64,000 nt of DNA from DATKPA01 sp051955985 (GCA_051955985.1 JBQCGD010000138.1:27174-91173), one strand, 5' to 3'; shown: positions 1-8,981, counted from the stretch's first letter. Notes: generated by a model from the letters alone, not told the origin. Numbers and translations: made by a program.

Positions 1-70
1 TCGTGCTCCGCGCCCCGTAGCCGAGGCAGGAGATGATTTCGAAATCAGCGATTTCGGGCAGTGGGTCCAT
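1..70 (-). CDS. Ser/Thr protein kinase, N-terminal fragment (runs off left edge)
   Basis: Only 23 codons are present, reading leftwards from an ATG at 70. The peptide begins MDPLPEIADFEIIS followed by CLGYGARST, which fits the first beta strand and glycine-rich loop of a Hanks-type kinase (GxGxxS). The rest lies outside the window, so the call rests on the P-loop pattern and on the frequency of such kinases in planctomycetes. A clear ribosome binding site is not seen. The preceding 320 bp hold a strong palindrome that could act on this gene. Confidence 0.5.
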   Translation of the reverse strand, partial: MDPLPEIADFEIISCLGYGARST

Positions 71-390
71 GGTTGCCTGGTTCGCGATCACAGCACACCC
101 TTTACGACGGAACAATTAGCATAACACGACGGACCGCGGCAAGTGACGCGGCGCCGGCATGAAACACTGTTACCTATTCGGCCGCCGGTATTCGGGTGTT
201 CGGAAGATTTTAGACACTTTGACCGAACAGGGCCCGATAATGGCGACCAATGAACAGGAACTTCTCCCGGTCATGCGTGGAACAACGCACAGTGCATTGT
301 TCCGGCGCGGGTGCGGCTGAAGGAATCGTGTAAGGGGGAACCCACCACGCCTGGTGGTCCACCACTGCGACTCAACTGGAAGGGGGAAAC
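71..390. other. intergenic region with palindrome
   Basis: This 320-bp gap separates the degenerate amidase gene (ends at 391) from the kinase start at 70. It has no convincing reading frame. It contains the near-perfect palindrome at 279-303 and a small stem at 342-357 (CCACC/GGTGG) just after the amidase stop. It presumably holds the promoter of the kinase gene. Confidence 0.5.
279..303. repeat. 25-nt near-perfect palindrome (operator or hairpin)
   Basis: The left arm GGAACAACGCAC and the right arm, read on the other strand as GGAACAATGCAC, match at 11 of 12 positions around one central base. No T-run follows on either strand, so a regulator-binding site upstream of the kinase gene is more likely than a terminator. 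Confidence 0.5.
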
Positions 391-1086
391 TTACTGAAGC
401 GAGCTGCGGAATCGGTCCGCATACGCCTTTTGCTGAGCGGTGGCTGGGGAGTGATTGGGGAGCAGGGAGTCCCATTGAAAGAGGACATGCTCTTTGGGAA
501 TGTTCAGGCGTTGTTGGAGTTCGTGAACGAGGTGGTTTAGCTGGAGTGTTTGGGCATCCGACGGAAACTGCCGGTGTAAGTCAGCAGCCAAACAGATCCC
601 GATAGCTCTGTTATAAGGTTTATCCGAATAATAGCGAACGTCAGTATCGGGCCAGTTTGCGTACGGAGCGCTCACGCTCTGATAGTGCCACGCCGTGCCG
701 ATCTCCAGGTTGCCATCCATTCCGCCGTTCCCGGCGCCATCGACTACAAAATGGAAGTTTGCCCTGGGCCGCACCGTGTTGGGTGGAAGTTGACTGCCTC
801 CTGTGACACGACCGTCGGCAAGGCTGGCGCAACTGGCGTCCAAGTCTTCCGATTCGTAGATGATGATATAGTCCCACCCGTCGGTCTGCAATGGGGCAGC
901 GGTCTCGAAAATATCAGGAGGCGCGGAGACTGCGGCGGCCATGGGGCTGTCGCCGAGGGTTCCCCCCTCCATCAGCAGAAGGGCCCCTGCACTGATGGTG
1001 AGTGTCCCCACGAGGGCGCCCAGAACGGTCGCAACGCGTTTTTGACTCACAGGTTTTTTCCTGCTCGATCTGCTTTTATCGGCCAT
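391..1086 (-). CDS. secreted/membrane-anchored amidase-fold protein with missing catalytic residues
   Basis: The ATG at 1086 (231 aa) is preferred over an upstream TTG at 1110. The N-terminus is basic, followed by one hydrophobic segment (about residues 18-39), so it is exported or anchored. Residues 70-231 follow the N-acetylmuramoyl-L-alanine amidase (Amidase_2/PGRP) pattern: FHFVVDGAGN replaces YHFVIDxxG, IGICLAADL replaces the SIGIC strand, and a TLQLNHLVHELQQRL helix follows. The zinc ligands of the family are absent: the HH strand reads YIIIYES, and the GHRD region with its Cys reads VLFQWDSLL. It is therefore probably a binding rather than hydrolysing protein. Compare the intact amidase at 47484-48350. 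Confidence 0.6.
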   Translation of the reverse strand: MADKSRSSRKKPVSQKRVATVLGALVGTLTISAGALLLMEGGTLGDSPMAAAVSAPPDIFETAAPLQTDGWDYIIIYESEDLDASCASLADGRVTGGSQLPPNTVRPRANFHFVVDGAGNGGMDGNLEIGTAWHYQSVSAPYANWPDTDVRYYSDKPYNRAIGICLAADLHRQFPSDAQTLQLNHLVHELQQRLNIPKEHVLFQWDSLLPNHSPATAQQKAYADRFRSSLQ

Positions 1087-1251
1087 ACGTCGTAACCTGT
1101 GTATCGGCAAACGTGAAATCTTCGTCCACTAATTTTGCGTGCGCCAGTGCTTACGCTTCATGAGGAAGCTGAGTTTCAACTGCCAAGCTCATCTATCAGG
1201 TCCAGTAAGCGGCACTATATCACACCTTGCGGGGGGCTTCACTCCGGATTT

Positions 1252-1515
1252 TTACTGCTTTTCGACTACGCCGATGATGGGGTCTTCGATGGTGCCGTCG
1301 GGGTTCAGGGAAAGGGGTTCCAGGGCAGCGGCGCGTCCGGCGGCCTCGGCTTCGGCATTGTCTGCATGGCGTTGGGCTTCGAGCTTGCGTCGTTCCGCGA
1401 TGGCAACGGCGGCGACGACAAAGGAGCCCTGTGCGATGGCGCGAATGGTGACGACGGCCATGATCACCGATGCGAAGAGGATCATGAAGAATTGTGGTGT
1501 ATCAAGCGTCGCCAT
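1252..1515 (-). CDS. small single-pass membrane protein, unknown function
   Basis: The likely start is the ATG at 1515 (MATLDTPQFF, 87 aa); a longer frame opens at 1590 but lacks support. One hydrophobic helix covers roughly residues 9-40, followed by a basic and then Glu/Ala-rich helical stretch (RRKLEAQRHADNAEAEAA) likely to be cytoplasmic or coiled coil. No family is recognised. It faces the divergent membrane protein gene at 1698, and the two could share a control region. Confidence 0.5.
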   Translation of the reverse strand: MATLDTPQFFMILFASVIMAVVTIRAIAQGSFVVAAVAIAERRKLEAQRHADNAEAEAAGRAAALEPLSLNPDGTIEDPIIGVVEKQ

Positions 1516-1697
1516 ATCGGCTTCATCGACAGGAGGTTGGGGCGACTTTCGCAGAAACAGGCAATATTTGCCCCTAGAGGGAATCCGCATTTGCGGAAGT
1601 TCCTTGACGTTGGTCCGCCTGCCGCCTTAAAGTGAGTTGTAGAGCATGTCTGGCTTCCGGGCCCCTCGCTGGCCCGGCCTACCGCAGGAGAAGTGCA

Positions 1698-2732
1698 ATG
1701 GATCTTGAGAAACTCTCCACCCGAGCGCGCTTGACGCTGCTTCTGATCAGCTTTGTGGGTGTGCTTGTGACGGCCGCAGGAGCGGTGCTTCTGGCGGCGA
1801 TCATCTCGCGCACGATGGTTCAGCCGAACGCCATTGCGGCGGACTGGCTGGACGGGGTGATGCGTGCCCAAGGGCCGCTGGCGATCATTGGGGCGGGGCT
1901 GATGATTGCGCTGCTGCCGTGGGCCATCTGGCCGCTGGTGTCGGTGGCGTTGCGGCGGGCGACGGATGCGCGTTTCCGGAATGAACAACTGCTGGGCACG
2001 CTGGAAGCGCAGCGGCAGATGCTTGAGAGCATCCGCGAAACGAGTTCGCTCTCGGATGCCGCCAAACAGGTGGCCTATCGCGCCAAGGACCTGGAAGCGT
2101 TGCGGCAGGCGATCCGGGAGGACATGGAGCGGCAGGATTTTGAGGCGGCGACGATCCTGGCGAACGAGATGGAGCGTCGTTTCGGCTACGGGAAGGAAGC
2201 GGACAAGTGGCGTGCGGAGATCAACCGGACGAGTGCGGAGGCGATCGAAGCGCGGATCCAGGAGACGAGCGACCACGTCGAGTCGCTGATCAAGCAGGGG
2301 CAGTGGATTGGGGCGATTCGCGAGACGGACCGGTTGAAGCGGCAATTCCCGGATCGCGTGGAGCCGTACACGCTGCGCGACCGGATCGACACGGCGCGGG
2401 ACGACCACAAGCGTGAGCTGCTCAAGCAGTGGAAGGACGCGATCGCCAAGGATGATGTGGATTCGTCGCTTGCGTTGCTCAGGAAGCTGGACCAGTACCT
2501 CACGCCGTCGGAGGCGGACGCGTACAAAGAGAGCGCCCGGGACGTGTTCCGCAAGCGGCTGCAGCAGTTGCAGGCGCAGTTTGCGATTCACGTGCACGAC
2601 AAGAACTGGGCGGAGGCGCTGCGGATCGGGAAGCAGATCACGGATGAATTTCCGAACACGCGGATGGCGGCGGAGGTGCGGGAGAAGCTGCCGGTGCTGC
2701 AGGAACGTGCGGCGCAGCCGGTTGCGGTGTGA
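1698..2732 (+). CDS. membrane protein with helical repeat C-terminal domain
   Basis: The start is ATG 1698 with GGAG eight bases upstream. The 344-aa product has two hydrophobic segments near residues 12-36 and 56-80, then a long charged alpha-helical region (residues 90-340) with TPR-like helix pairs (DFEAATILANEMERRFG, NWAEALRIGKQITDEFP). The latter wording resembles BamD/YfgM-type repeats that hold assembly partners, but no specific function is recognised. A rho-independent terminator follows 27 bp after the stop, suggesting a single-gene transcript. Confidence 0.7.
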   Translation: MDLEKLSTRARLTLLLISFVGVLVTAAGAVLLAAIISRTMVQPNAIAADWLDGVMRAQGPLAIIGAGLMIALLPWAIWPLVSVALRRATDARFRNEQLLGTLEAQRQMLESIRETSSLSDAAKQVAYRAKDLEALRQAIREDMERQDFEAATILANEMERRFGYGKEADKWRAEINRTSAEAIEARIQETSDHVESLIKQGQWIGAIRETDRLKRQFPDRVEPYTLRDRIDTARDDHKRELLKQWKDAIAKDDVDSSLALLRKLDQYLTPSEADAYKESARDVFRKRLQQLQAQFAIHVHDKNWAEALRIGKQITDEFPNTRMAAEVREKLPVLQERAAQPVAV

Positions 2733-2759
2733 GCGTGTTGGGCCGGGGGAAGATTGTTC

Positions 2760-2785
2760 GGGCTCGCGGCGCCGGGCCCTTTTTT
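2760..2785 (+). terminator. rho-independent terminator
   Basis: A GC-rich stem GGGCTC (2760-2765) and GGGCCC (2774-2779) with an 8-nt loop is followed by six T. It lies just downstream of the membrane protein gene ending at 2732. Confidence 0.7.
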
Positions 2786-2962
2786 ATGCGCAGCGCGTCG
2801 CCGGCCAACGAGATGCCGCACTACTTGTATGTCACCCGGGGCGTGGGCCATCTTATGAAGATCCGGCTCTTCTGCCCGCCGGAGATCACGCTGATCACCG
2901 TTACCCGCACGGCGGCGAGGTTAACGTGACGTAAATGCATACCCCGGGCGGTGGGCGGGGGC

Positions 2963-2991
2963 TTGCCGATTTGCTTTAGCCAAGTCATAGT
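2963..2991 (+). promoter_or_regulatory. candidate sigma-70-type promoter of the ABC transporter
   Basis: TTGCCG (-35) and CATAGT (-10) are separated by 17 bp. They lie about 55 bp before the GTG start at 3045. Moderate consensus match only. Confidence 0.4.
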
Positions 2992-3044
2992 TTCTGAAAA
3001 TTCTATGATCATCCGGAGAGTCCGCCGCAGGCAGGAACAGGCGA

Positions 3045-4823
3045 GTGTCGTTAGTCCTTTTCCATACTCGGAACGTGACCAGTGCCCTGAAGCGGCGTGC
3101 GCCGCTCGGCATTGACCTAGTGCTGCTCGCTGCACTTGCAGGGATCGCCGGGGGCGTGATCCTGTTCGGCGAGCGGTTCACGTCTCCATTTACCGACAAG
3201 GTGTCGATCGACCTCTCGTACTGGGCGCTTCCGCGATACGTTTTGTACACCGCGATGCGCGGCATTGCGGCCTACCTGCTTTCGCTGACGTTCACGCTGG
3301 TCTATGGAACCAGCGCCGCGCATTCCCCCAAGGCCGAGCGCGTGATGCTGCCGATTCTCGACATCCTGCAGGCGATTCCGGTTCTTTCGTTTCTGCCGGG
3401 GGCGGTGCTCTTTTTGATTGCGCTGTTTCCGCACAGCCAGGTGGGCCTTGAACTTGCGTGCATCCTGATGATCTTTACGGGGCAGGCGTGGAACATGACG
3501 TTCTCGTTTCACGGCTCGCTGAAAGGGATTCCGGGTCCGCTGCGTGAAGTGGCCGCGCTGAACCGGTACTCGCGCTGGCAGACGTTCCGGTATCTCGAGG
3601 TGCCCTCGGCGATGATCGGGCTGATCTGGAATTCGATGATGTCGATGGCGGGCGGGTGGTTCTTTCTCACGACGGTGGAAGCGTTCACGCTGAAGGACCG
3701 CGACTTCCGGCTGCCAGGGCTGGGCTCTTACATGGCCGAGGCGAACCGCCGGCACGATTTCGGGGCCATCGTGGCCGGTTCGGCGGCGATGATCCTGATG
3801 ATCATCGCGTTCGACCAGATCCTGTGGCGTCCGCTGGTGGTCTGGTCGCAGAAATTCAAGCTCGAGGAAAACAGCGAACAGCGCACGCCGCAATCCTGGC
3901 TGCTCAATCTTTTTGGGAAGTCCAACCTGCTGCTCTGGATCACGCGGCACTTCAAGAGCGAGCGGCCGAGGCTCCGGCTTCCCTTCGCACGCCGGGCAAA
4001 GGCGTCGGCGGGTATCCTGGATTATGCGGCGCCGTCCCGCGACACCGCTCTTCGCGCGGCAGGGCGCTGGGCGATTGCGATCGCCGCGCTTGGGCTCGCC
4101 GGGTACGGCCTGTACGCGCTCGCGTCGCTGATCTGGCGCGTTCCGCTGCTGGACACCCGCACGCACAATGACTGGCTGACGATCGTCCTGGCGTTGCTTA
4201 CCTCGTTCGCCCGCATCTGCACAACGGTGTTTCTCGGTGCGCTATGGACGCTGCCGGTAGGGATCATCATCGGCCGGTCGCCGCGGCTCTCGAACATTTT
4301 CCAGCCGGTCATTCAGACGCTCGCCAGCTATCCGGCCCCGATGGTGTTTCCGATCGTGACGGCGGGCCTGTTCGCGCTGCACGTGCCGTTCAATCTGGGC
4401 TGCACGGTCCTGCTGCTGATGGGCGCGCAGTGGTACATTCTCTTCAACGTGATTGCCGGCGCGATGGCGATTCCGGCGGACCTGAAGGAAGTGGGCGTGG
4501 CCTATTCGATGCCGCGGAGTCAGCGTTGGACGCGGCTCTACATTCCGTGCGTTTTCCCGTACCTTGTCACGGGCCTGATCACGGCGGCGGGCGGCGCGTG
4601 GAACGCCACGATCGTTGCGGAATACCTGGATCCCGGCGCCGGCTCGGAGACGCACATAGCGTTTGGCCTGGGCGCGATCATCGCGAAGGCGACGGCGGAC
4701 GGAAACTTTCCCATCCTCGCCGCCTCCACGATCTCGATGGCCCTTTTCGTGGTGCTGCTGAACCGCTTCTTCTGGAAGCACCTTTACCGCCTTGCCGAAG
4801 AACGCTTTTCCATGAACACGTGA
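3045..4823 (+). CDS. ABC transporter, two fused permease domains (nitrate/sulfonate/taurine type)
   Basis: The GTG start has AGGA eight bases upstream; the product is 592 aa. Two binding-protein-dependent permease domains are joined in one chain, at roughly residues 60-270 and 370-590, each with about six membrane helices. Each carries the EAA-type loop contacting the ATPase: LREVAALNRYSRWQTF in the first and LKEVGVAYSMPRSQRW in the second. Homologues usually form homodimers of single permeases, so this fusion supplies both halves. The ATPase gene follows 7 bp later. No substrate-binding protein is encoded nearby, so the substrate (anion such as nitrate, bicarbonate or sulfonate) is unresolved. 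Confidence 0.85.
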   Translation: MSLVLFHTRNVTSALKRRAPLGIDLVLLAALAGIAGGVILFGERFTSPFTDKVSIDLSYWALPRYVLYTAMRGIAAYLLSLTFTLVYGTSAAHSPKAERVMLPILDILQAIPVLSFLPGAVLFLIALFPHSQVGLELACILMIFTGQAWNMTFSFHGSLKGIPGPLREVAALNRYSRWQTFRYLEVPSAMIGLIWNSMMSMAGGWFFLTTVEAFTLKDRDFRLPGLGSYMAEANRRHDFGAIVAGSAAMILMIIAFDQILWRPLVVWSQKFKLEENSEQRTPQSWLLNLFGKSNLLLWITRHFKSERPRLRLPFARRAKASAGILDYAAPSRDTALRAAGRWAIAIAALGLAGYGLYALASLIWRVPLLDTRTHNDWLTIVLALLTSFARICTTVFLGALWTLPVGIIIGRSPRLSNIFQPVIQTLASYPAPMVFPIVTAGLFALHVPFNLGCTVLLLMGAQWYILFNVIAGAMAIPADLKEVGVAYSMPRSQRWTRLYIPCVFPYLVTGLITAAGGAWNATIVAEYLDPGAGSETHIAFGLGAIIAKATADGNFPILAASTISMALFVVLLNRFFWKHLYRLAEERFSMNT

Positions 4824-4830
4824 GATCTTC

Positions 4831-6195
4831 ATGACTGCCCCTCCCACAACGCCGACCGCCGCCGCGACCGCCACCGCGGGTTCCATCATCTGCGAGGCGC
4901 GCAATGTTTCGGTCGCCTTCGGCAACCCGCCGCGGACGGTTCTGGCCGACGTGACGCTCGCGGCGAGGGAAGGGGAAGTGCTCGCGCTCCTGGGTCCCTC
5001 CGGGTGCGGCAAATCCACGCTTCTCCGGGTGATGATCGGGCTGCTCCCACCGACTTCCGGCGGAGTGCTCGCGCACGGCAAGCCGCTGACGACGGTCCAT
5101 CCCGGGGTGGCGCTCGTCTTCCAGTCCTTCGCGCTTTATCCCTGGCTGACCGTCTCGGAAAACATCGCGGTCGCCCTCAACGGGCTCAACCTCTCCGCGG
5201 AGGAGGCACAGGCCCGCGTTGCCAATTGCATCGAGACCGTCGGCCTTGCCGGCTATGAAAGGGCGTACCCGAAGGAGCTCTCCGGCGGCATGAAGCAGCG
5301 TGTCGGCATTGCGCGCGCACTTGCCCGCGGGCCGGAGCTCCTGTGCATGGATGAACCCTTCTCCGCACTGGACGTCTTCACTGCCGAATCTCTTCGGTCG
5401 GAAGTCTATCGCCTATGGTCGCAGCCGAAGCGGGGAGAATCCCGGGGGGCGAATTCTGCGCCGCCGATCAAATCCGTGATGTTCATCACGCACATCATTG
5501 AAGAGGCCGTGTTCCTCGCCGACCGCATCGTCATCATGGGGACGCGTCCCGGGCACATCCGGCAGATCATCAAGAACGACATTCCGCACCCTCGCGATTA
5601 CCAGAGCTCCGCATTCCTTGCGATGGTGCAGCAACTCCACGACATCATCGTGTCCGAGCACCTCCCCGAAGCGCCTGCGGTCAAGGCGGGAGTGCCGAGC
5701 ATCCTGCTTCCCGAACCGCTGCCGCACGTCACGCTTTCCGAGATCTTCGGCCTGATGGAGCTTCTCCGGGACCGCGGCGGGCGCTCGGATGTCTTTGCGC
5801 TGGACACCGTCACCGCGTACGATTTCGGCCATACGCTCGCCGTGGTGAAGGCGGGCGAACTCCTCGGGCTGCTCGACACGCCGCGGAACAACGTCAATCT
5901 GACGCCGCTGGGCAACCGGCTGCTTGACGCGGACATGGCGGGCCGCAAACCGCTGATCGCGCAGCAGCTCCGGACACTGAACACCTTCAAGTTCGTGCTG
6001 AAGCTCATGGAAGACTCGCCGAACCGGCAGGCGTCGAAGGATCTCGTCCTGGAAGAATTCGCGATCCACCTTCCAAGCGAGGATGTTGAGCACCTCCTCC
6101 AGGTCGTCATCGCGTGGGGCCGCTTCTGCGAGTTGTTCACGTACGCTCCGGAAACGGAACTGCTCTCGTTTGAGGCGGAAGGCCCAGCGGTTTAG
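4831..6195 (+). CDS. ABC transporter ATP-binding protein with C-terminal AAA-associated domain
   Basis: The 454-aa partner of the upstream fused permease. Residues 15-260 form the ATPase: Walker A GPSGCGKST, Q-loop in VFQSFALYPWL, signature LSGGMKQRVGIARAL, Walker B LLCMDEPFSALD and the switch His in FITHIIEEA. Residues 300-454 match the winged-helix-like AAA-associated C-terminal domain found on some nitrate/sulfonate/bicarbonate ATPases, which probably senses a signal or gates transport. Start ATG 4831 directly follows the permease stop, so the genes are co-transcribed. Confidence 0.9.
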   Translation: MTAPPTTPTAAATATAGSIICEARNVSVAFGNPPRTVLADVTLAAREGEVLALLGPSGCGKSTLLRVMIGLLPPTSGGVLAHGKPLTTVHPGVALVFQSFALYPWLTVSENIAVALNGLNLSAEEAQARVANCIETVGLAGYERAYPKELSGGMKQRVGIARALARGPELLCMDEPFSALDVFTAESLRSEVYRLWSQPKRGESRGANSAPPIKSVMFITHIIEEAVFLADRIVIMGTRPGHIRQIIKNDIPHPRDYQSSAFLAMVQQLHDIIVSEHLPEAPAVKAGVPSILLPEPLPHVTLSEIFGLMELLRDRGGRSDVFALDTVTAYDFGHTLAVVKAGELLGLLDTPRNNVNLTPLGNRLLDADMAGRKPLIAQQLRTLNTFKFVLKLMEDSPNRQASKDLVLEEFAIHLPSEDVEHLLQVVIAWGRFCELFTYAPETELLSFEAEGPAV

Positions 6196-6286
6196 CGAAT
6201 CAACTCCTGCGGCCCGGCGGGAAGACAGCGTGCGGAGAGATGAACACAGCCACATGAAACGCCGGAAACGCATTTGCGCGCGGCAA

Positions 6287-6315
6287 TTTACCTCCCCACT
6301 GCTCCCCCCTAAACT
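6287..6315 (+). promoter_or_regulatory. promoter placed for a leaderless fmt transcript
   Basis: TTTACC (-35, 6287-6292) and TAAACT (-10, 6310-6315) are 17 bp apart. The -10 ends 6 bp before the second ATG (6322) of fmt, so transcription would begin at the start codon itself. No Shine-Dalgarno sequence is present. Confidence 0.45.
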
Positions 6316-7305
6316 ATGCCCATGAACATTGTTTTCCTCGGTTCCGGCGCCTTCGGCATTCCCTCGCTCAACGCGATCGCGCAGTCCCATCACAGGATCC
6401 TCCAGATCCTCTCCCAACCCGACCGCCCCGCCGGCCGCGGCAAGCACCTCACGCCGACGCCGGTCTCTCAATGGGCGCTCGACCGCGGCATCCCGCTCAC
6501 GCGCACCGAAGACGCCAACGCCCCCGACATCCTCCAGATGATCCGGGACATCAAGCCCGACGCACTCGTCGTCATTGCCTTTGGCCAGAAACTCTCGAAC
6601 GACTTTCTCGCCCTCACGAAACACACTCCCATCAACCTCCACTCCTCGCTGCTGCCCAAGTACCGCGGGGCCGCTCCGATCAATTGGGCCGTCATCAACA
6701 ATGATCCGATCGCGGGCGTGTGCGTGATCGAAGTCACGCCGACCATGGATGCCGGCGACATCCTCGCCTCCGTTTCAACGCCGATCGATCCCGCGGAAAC
6801 CGCGGGCGAACTCCACGACCGTCTCGCCCTTCTCGGGTCGCCGCTGCTCCCGAAAGTCCTCGACGAGCTCGCCGGTAACGCGCTTCACCGCACGCCGCAG
6901 GACCAAACCCTTGTGACCAAGGCCCGCAAACTCTCGCGTGAAATCGCGTGGGTCGATTTCACGCAAACCTCGCTCGCGGCCTCCGCCCGAATCCGCGGCC
7001 TCTCGCCGTGGCCGGGCGTGAAGGTGGAGCTCCTGCCGAGGAAAGCAGACGAAAAGCAGAGGCCCGTCGTCGCCACGATCGTGAAATGCCGCGCGACGGC
7101 CAACACGAATTCCAATTTTCCGGAGGACTGCGGCACTGTGCTTCCCGACCGGACGATTGCCTGCGGTGTCGGCTCGCTGGAAATCCTCACGATTCAGCCC
7201 GAAGGCAAAAAGCCGATGGAACTGCAGGCCTTCGCCAACGGCTATCATCTCACCCCCGGCGCCAAACTCCGTTCGGTCCTCCCGCCGCCGGCCGCCGCGA
7301 AATGA
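6316..7305 (+). CDS. fmt: methionyl-tRNA formyltransferase
   Basis: Transfers formyl from 10-formyl-tetrahydrofolate to initiator Met-tRNA in the cytoplasm. The 329-aa length is normal for the family. The N-terminal Rossmann-like domain starts MNIVFLGSGAFGIPSL; the catalytic signature INLHSSLLPKYRGAAP carries the conserved Asn and His; MDAGDIL supplies the catalytic Asp. The C-terminal OB-like domain begins near residue 205. Two ATGs lie at 6316 and 6322; the second better fits the promoter distance and the usual family start. The usual partner def is not adjacent. The next gene starts 11 bp downstream. Confidence 0.95.
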   Translation: MPMNIVFLGSGAFGIPSLNAIAQSHHRILQILSQPDRPAGRGKHLTPTPVSQWALDRGIPLTRTEDANAPDILQMIRDIKPDALVVIAFGQKLSNDFLALTKHTPINLHSSLLPKYRGAAPINWAVINNDPIAGVCVIEVTPTMDAGDILASVSTPIDPAETAGELHDRLALLGSPLLPKVLDELAGNALHRTPQDQTLVTKARKLSREIAWVDFTQTSLAASARIRGLSPWPGVKVELLPRKADEKQRPVVATIVKCRATANTNSNFPEDCGTVLPDRTIACGVGSLEILTIQPEGKKPMELQAFANGYHLTPGAKLRSVLPPPAAAK

Positions 7306-7315
7306 AAGGTTTCCG

Positions 7316-7651
7316 ATGCATCACGTTCTTTTTTCTTCGTTCGGCCTGGTGATTACCCCGTGGAAGATCATTGGCCTCGTGGGGCTTTTCACGTTTACGG
7401 CCCGCTGGTTTGTTCAAATGATTGCGTCGCGGCTCGCCGGCAGGTCGGTCATGCCGCTGGCATTCTGGTATTTGAGCGCCTCGGGAAGCGTCCTGCTCAT
7501 CGCCTATTTCAGCATGGGAAAGCCGGACTTCGTCGGTTTTCTGTCCAATCTCTTCCCCCTCACCATCTCTCTGTACAACCTTCGGCTTGTCCGGCGGGAA
7601 CGGCGGATCGCCGCGCAGGCGATTCCGATCGAGGCGCGAGAAGTGGGGTGA
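7316..7651 (+). CDS. lipid A biosynthesis N-terminal domain (LAB_N) membrane protein
   Basis: Start ATG 7316 with AAAGG upstream; 111 aa. The sequence has three hydrophobic helices and the LAB_N word pattern: FTARWFVQMIASR, PLAFWYLSASGS and a final SLYNLRLVRRERR. In other bacteria this domain is fused before lipid-A-disaccharide synthase (LpxB) or occurs alone. It follows fmt by only 10 bp and is probably co-transcribed. Its exact function is not established. Confidence 0.75.
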   Translation: MHHVLFSSFGLVITPWKIIGLVGLFTFTARWFVQMIASRLAGRSVMPLAFWYLSASGSVLLIAYFSMGKPDFVGFLSNLFPLTISLYNLRLVRRERRIAAQAIPIEAREVG

Positions 7652-7718
7652 GTTGAAGAACGACTTTCCTTCTACCCGCCTCAATGCCGATTGACAGCAG
7701 GAACAAGCCGCCCGTTCA

Positions 7719-8981
7719 CTATCCCACCCACGTCAACCACCCAATGCCCATGGCCAGCGTGATCAGCGTCACCGGCACCCCTGCCTTGCAGTATTCCCCA
7801 AAGCTCACCTCGACCCCCTGACGCCGCGAGTTTTCCACGACGATCAGGTTGGCCACCGACCCGAGCACGGTCAGGTTTCCCGCGAACGTGCTGCTCATCG
7901 CCAGGGCGAGCCACCCTGTTTGCTGCGACCCCGCGGGGAGGGCCCGCATCACCGGTTCAAACAGCAGCACGGCGGGCACGTTGCTTACCAGGTTCGATAG
8001 CGCCGCACACGCGATGCTCAGCAAATCCACGGGATGCGACAGCAGCAGATGCCACTTTTCCACGCCCCATCCGCTCACCACGTGCATCTGAAACGCATGC
8101 ACCACGATGAACAATCCGACAAACATCAGGAGCAGGCTCCAATCGACCTCGCGATAAATCCGCCACGGCTTCACGCGTCCCAGCATCAGGAACGCCGCGG
8201 CCGCCACGGCGACAATGGCAATCGGAAGGCCTGTGAAGAAGAGGATCACCGTCGCGAGCGCCACGATCCCGCTCTTCCACCGCAAGTACACGTGGGGCCG
8301 CCGCTCCCGCAGACGCGTGCTGCGGCCGATTTCGCCCGCGATCGGCAATTCGTCCCGCTGAAGTGCCCGGCGATAGCAGAGCCAGATCACAAAATAATCC
8401 ACCACCAGCCCTATCAGGGCCACCGGCATCAGGTGCAGGGCAAAGGTCACGTACGGAATGTGCGAGTGCGCCCCGATGAACATGTTCTGCGGGTTCCCCG
8501 TGATCGTTCCGGTCGATCCGATATTGGCCGCCGTCGCCAGGCCGATGAGGTGCGGCACGGGCTCATACCGCAGTTTCTTGGTCAGATGGAGCACGAGGGG
8601 CGTCATCGCAAGGCAGACGATGTCATTCACCAGAAACGCCGACAGCACTCCGGAAAGCAGGATCACCATTGCGAGCAGTCCGCGCGGCGAGCGGATGCGC
8701 TCCAGCGACCACTCTGCGAGCCGCACGAAAAAGCCGCTCATCCGCAGAAACCCCACCACCACCATCATCCCAAACAGGAGGAACAGCGTTTCGTAATCAA
8801 TTGAGTCGTGGCGCGTCGCCTGCTGAAGGGTGATCACGCCGGTGCACAACATTGCTGCCGCACCGACAAAGGCGATCCCTGCGCGATCGATCCGCAGCTT
8901 TGGAAACCTCCCCGCCGCCAGCCCGGCATATGTCACCGTAAAAAGGCCGGTGGTCACCCACCACATCGCGCGCTCACCCAA
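7719..8981 (-). CDS. anion/Na+ permease of the ArsB/NhaD (CitMHS, SLC13-like) group
   Basis: A 420-aa integral membrane protein with about 11-12 helices. Two re-entrant-type repeats are visible: FLVNDIVCLAMTPLVL, a form of the NDxxxxxxTP signature, and TAANIGSTGTITGNPQNM, matching the sNIGGxaTPIGNPPN motif of ArsB/citrate-type carriers. The C-terminal repeat AMSSTFAGNLTVLGSVANL is also typical. Start TTG 8981 has GAGGAG seven bases upstream; an ATG at 8966 is the alternative. Substrate (arsenite, dicarboxylate or H+/Na+) cannot be told from motifs. It converges with the LAB_N gene. Confidence 0.85.
   Translation of the reverse strand: MGERAMWWVTTGLFTVTYAGLAAGRFPKLRIDRAGIAFVGAAAMLCTGVITLQQATRHDSIDYETLFLLFGMMVVVGFLRMSGFFVRLAEWSLERIRSPRGLLAMVILLSGVLSAFLVNDIVCLAMTPLVLHLTKKLRYEPVPHLIGLATAANIGSTGTITGNPQNMFIGAHSHIPYVTFALHLMPVALIGLVVDYFVIWLCYRRALQRDELPIAGEIGRSTRLRERRPHVYLRWKSGIVALATVILFFTGLPIAIVAVAAAAFLMLGRVKPWRIYREVDWSLLLMFVGLFIVVHAFQMHVVSGWGVEKWHLLLSHPVDLLSIACAALSNLVSNVPAVLLFEPVMRALPAGSQQTGWLALAMSSTFAGNLTVLGSVANLIVVENSRRQGVEVSFGEYCKAGVPVTLITLAMGIGWLTWVG

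Larger units (their letters stand above)
2733..3044. other. 312-bp intergenic region
   Basis: After the terminator at 2760-2785 no convincing reading frame is seen. The right third holds a candidate promoter for the ABC transporter genes. Confidence 0.5.

Noticed and set aside
170..475. 101-codon minus-strand frame at the left end
   Set aside because: Overlaps the 3' end of the amidase-like gene, contains the palindrome and has no recognisable protein character.
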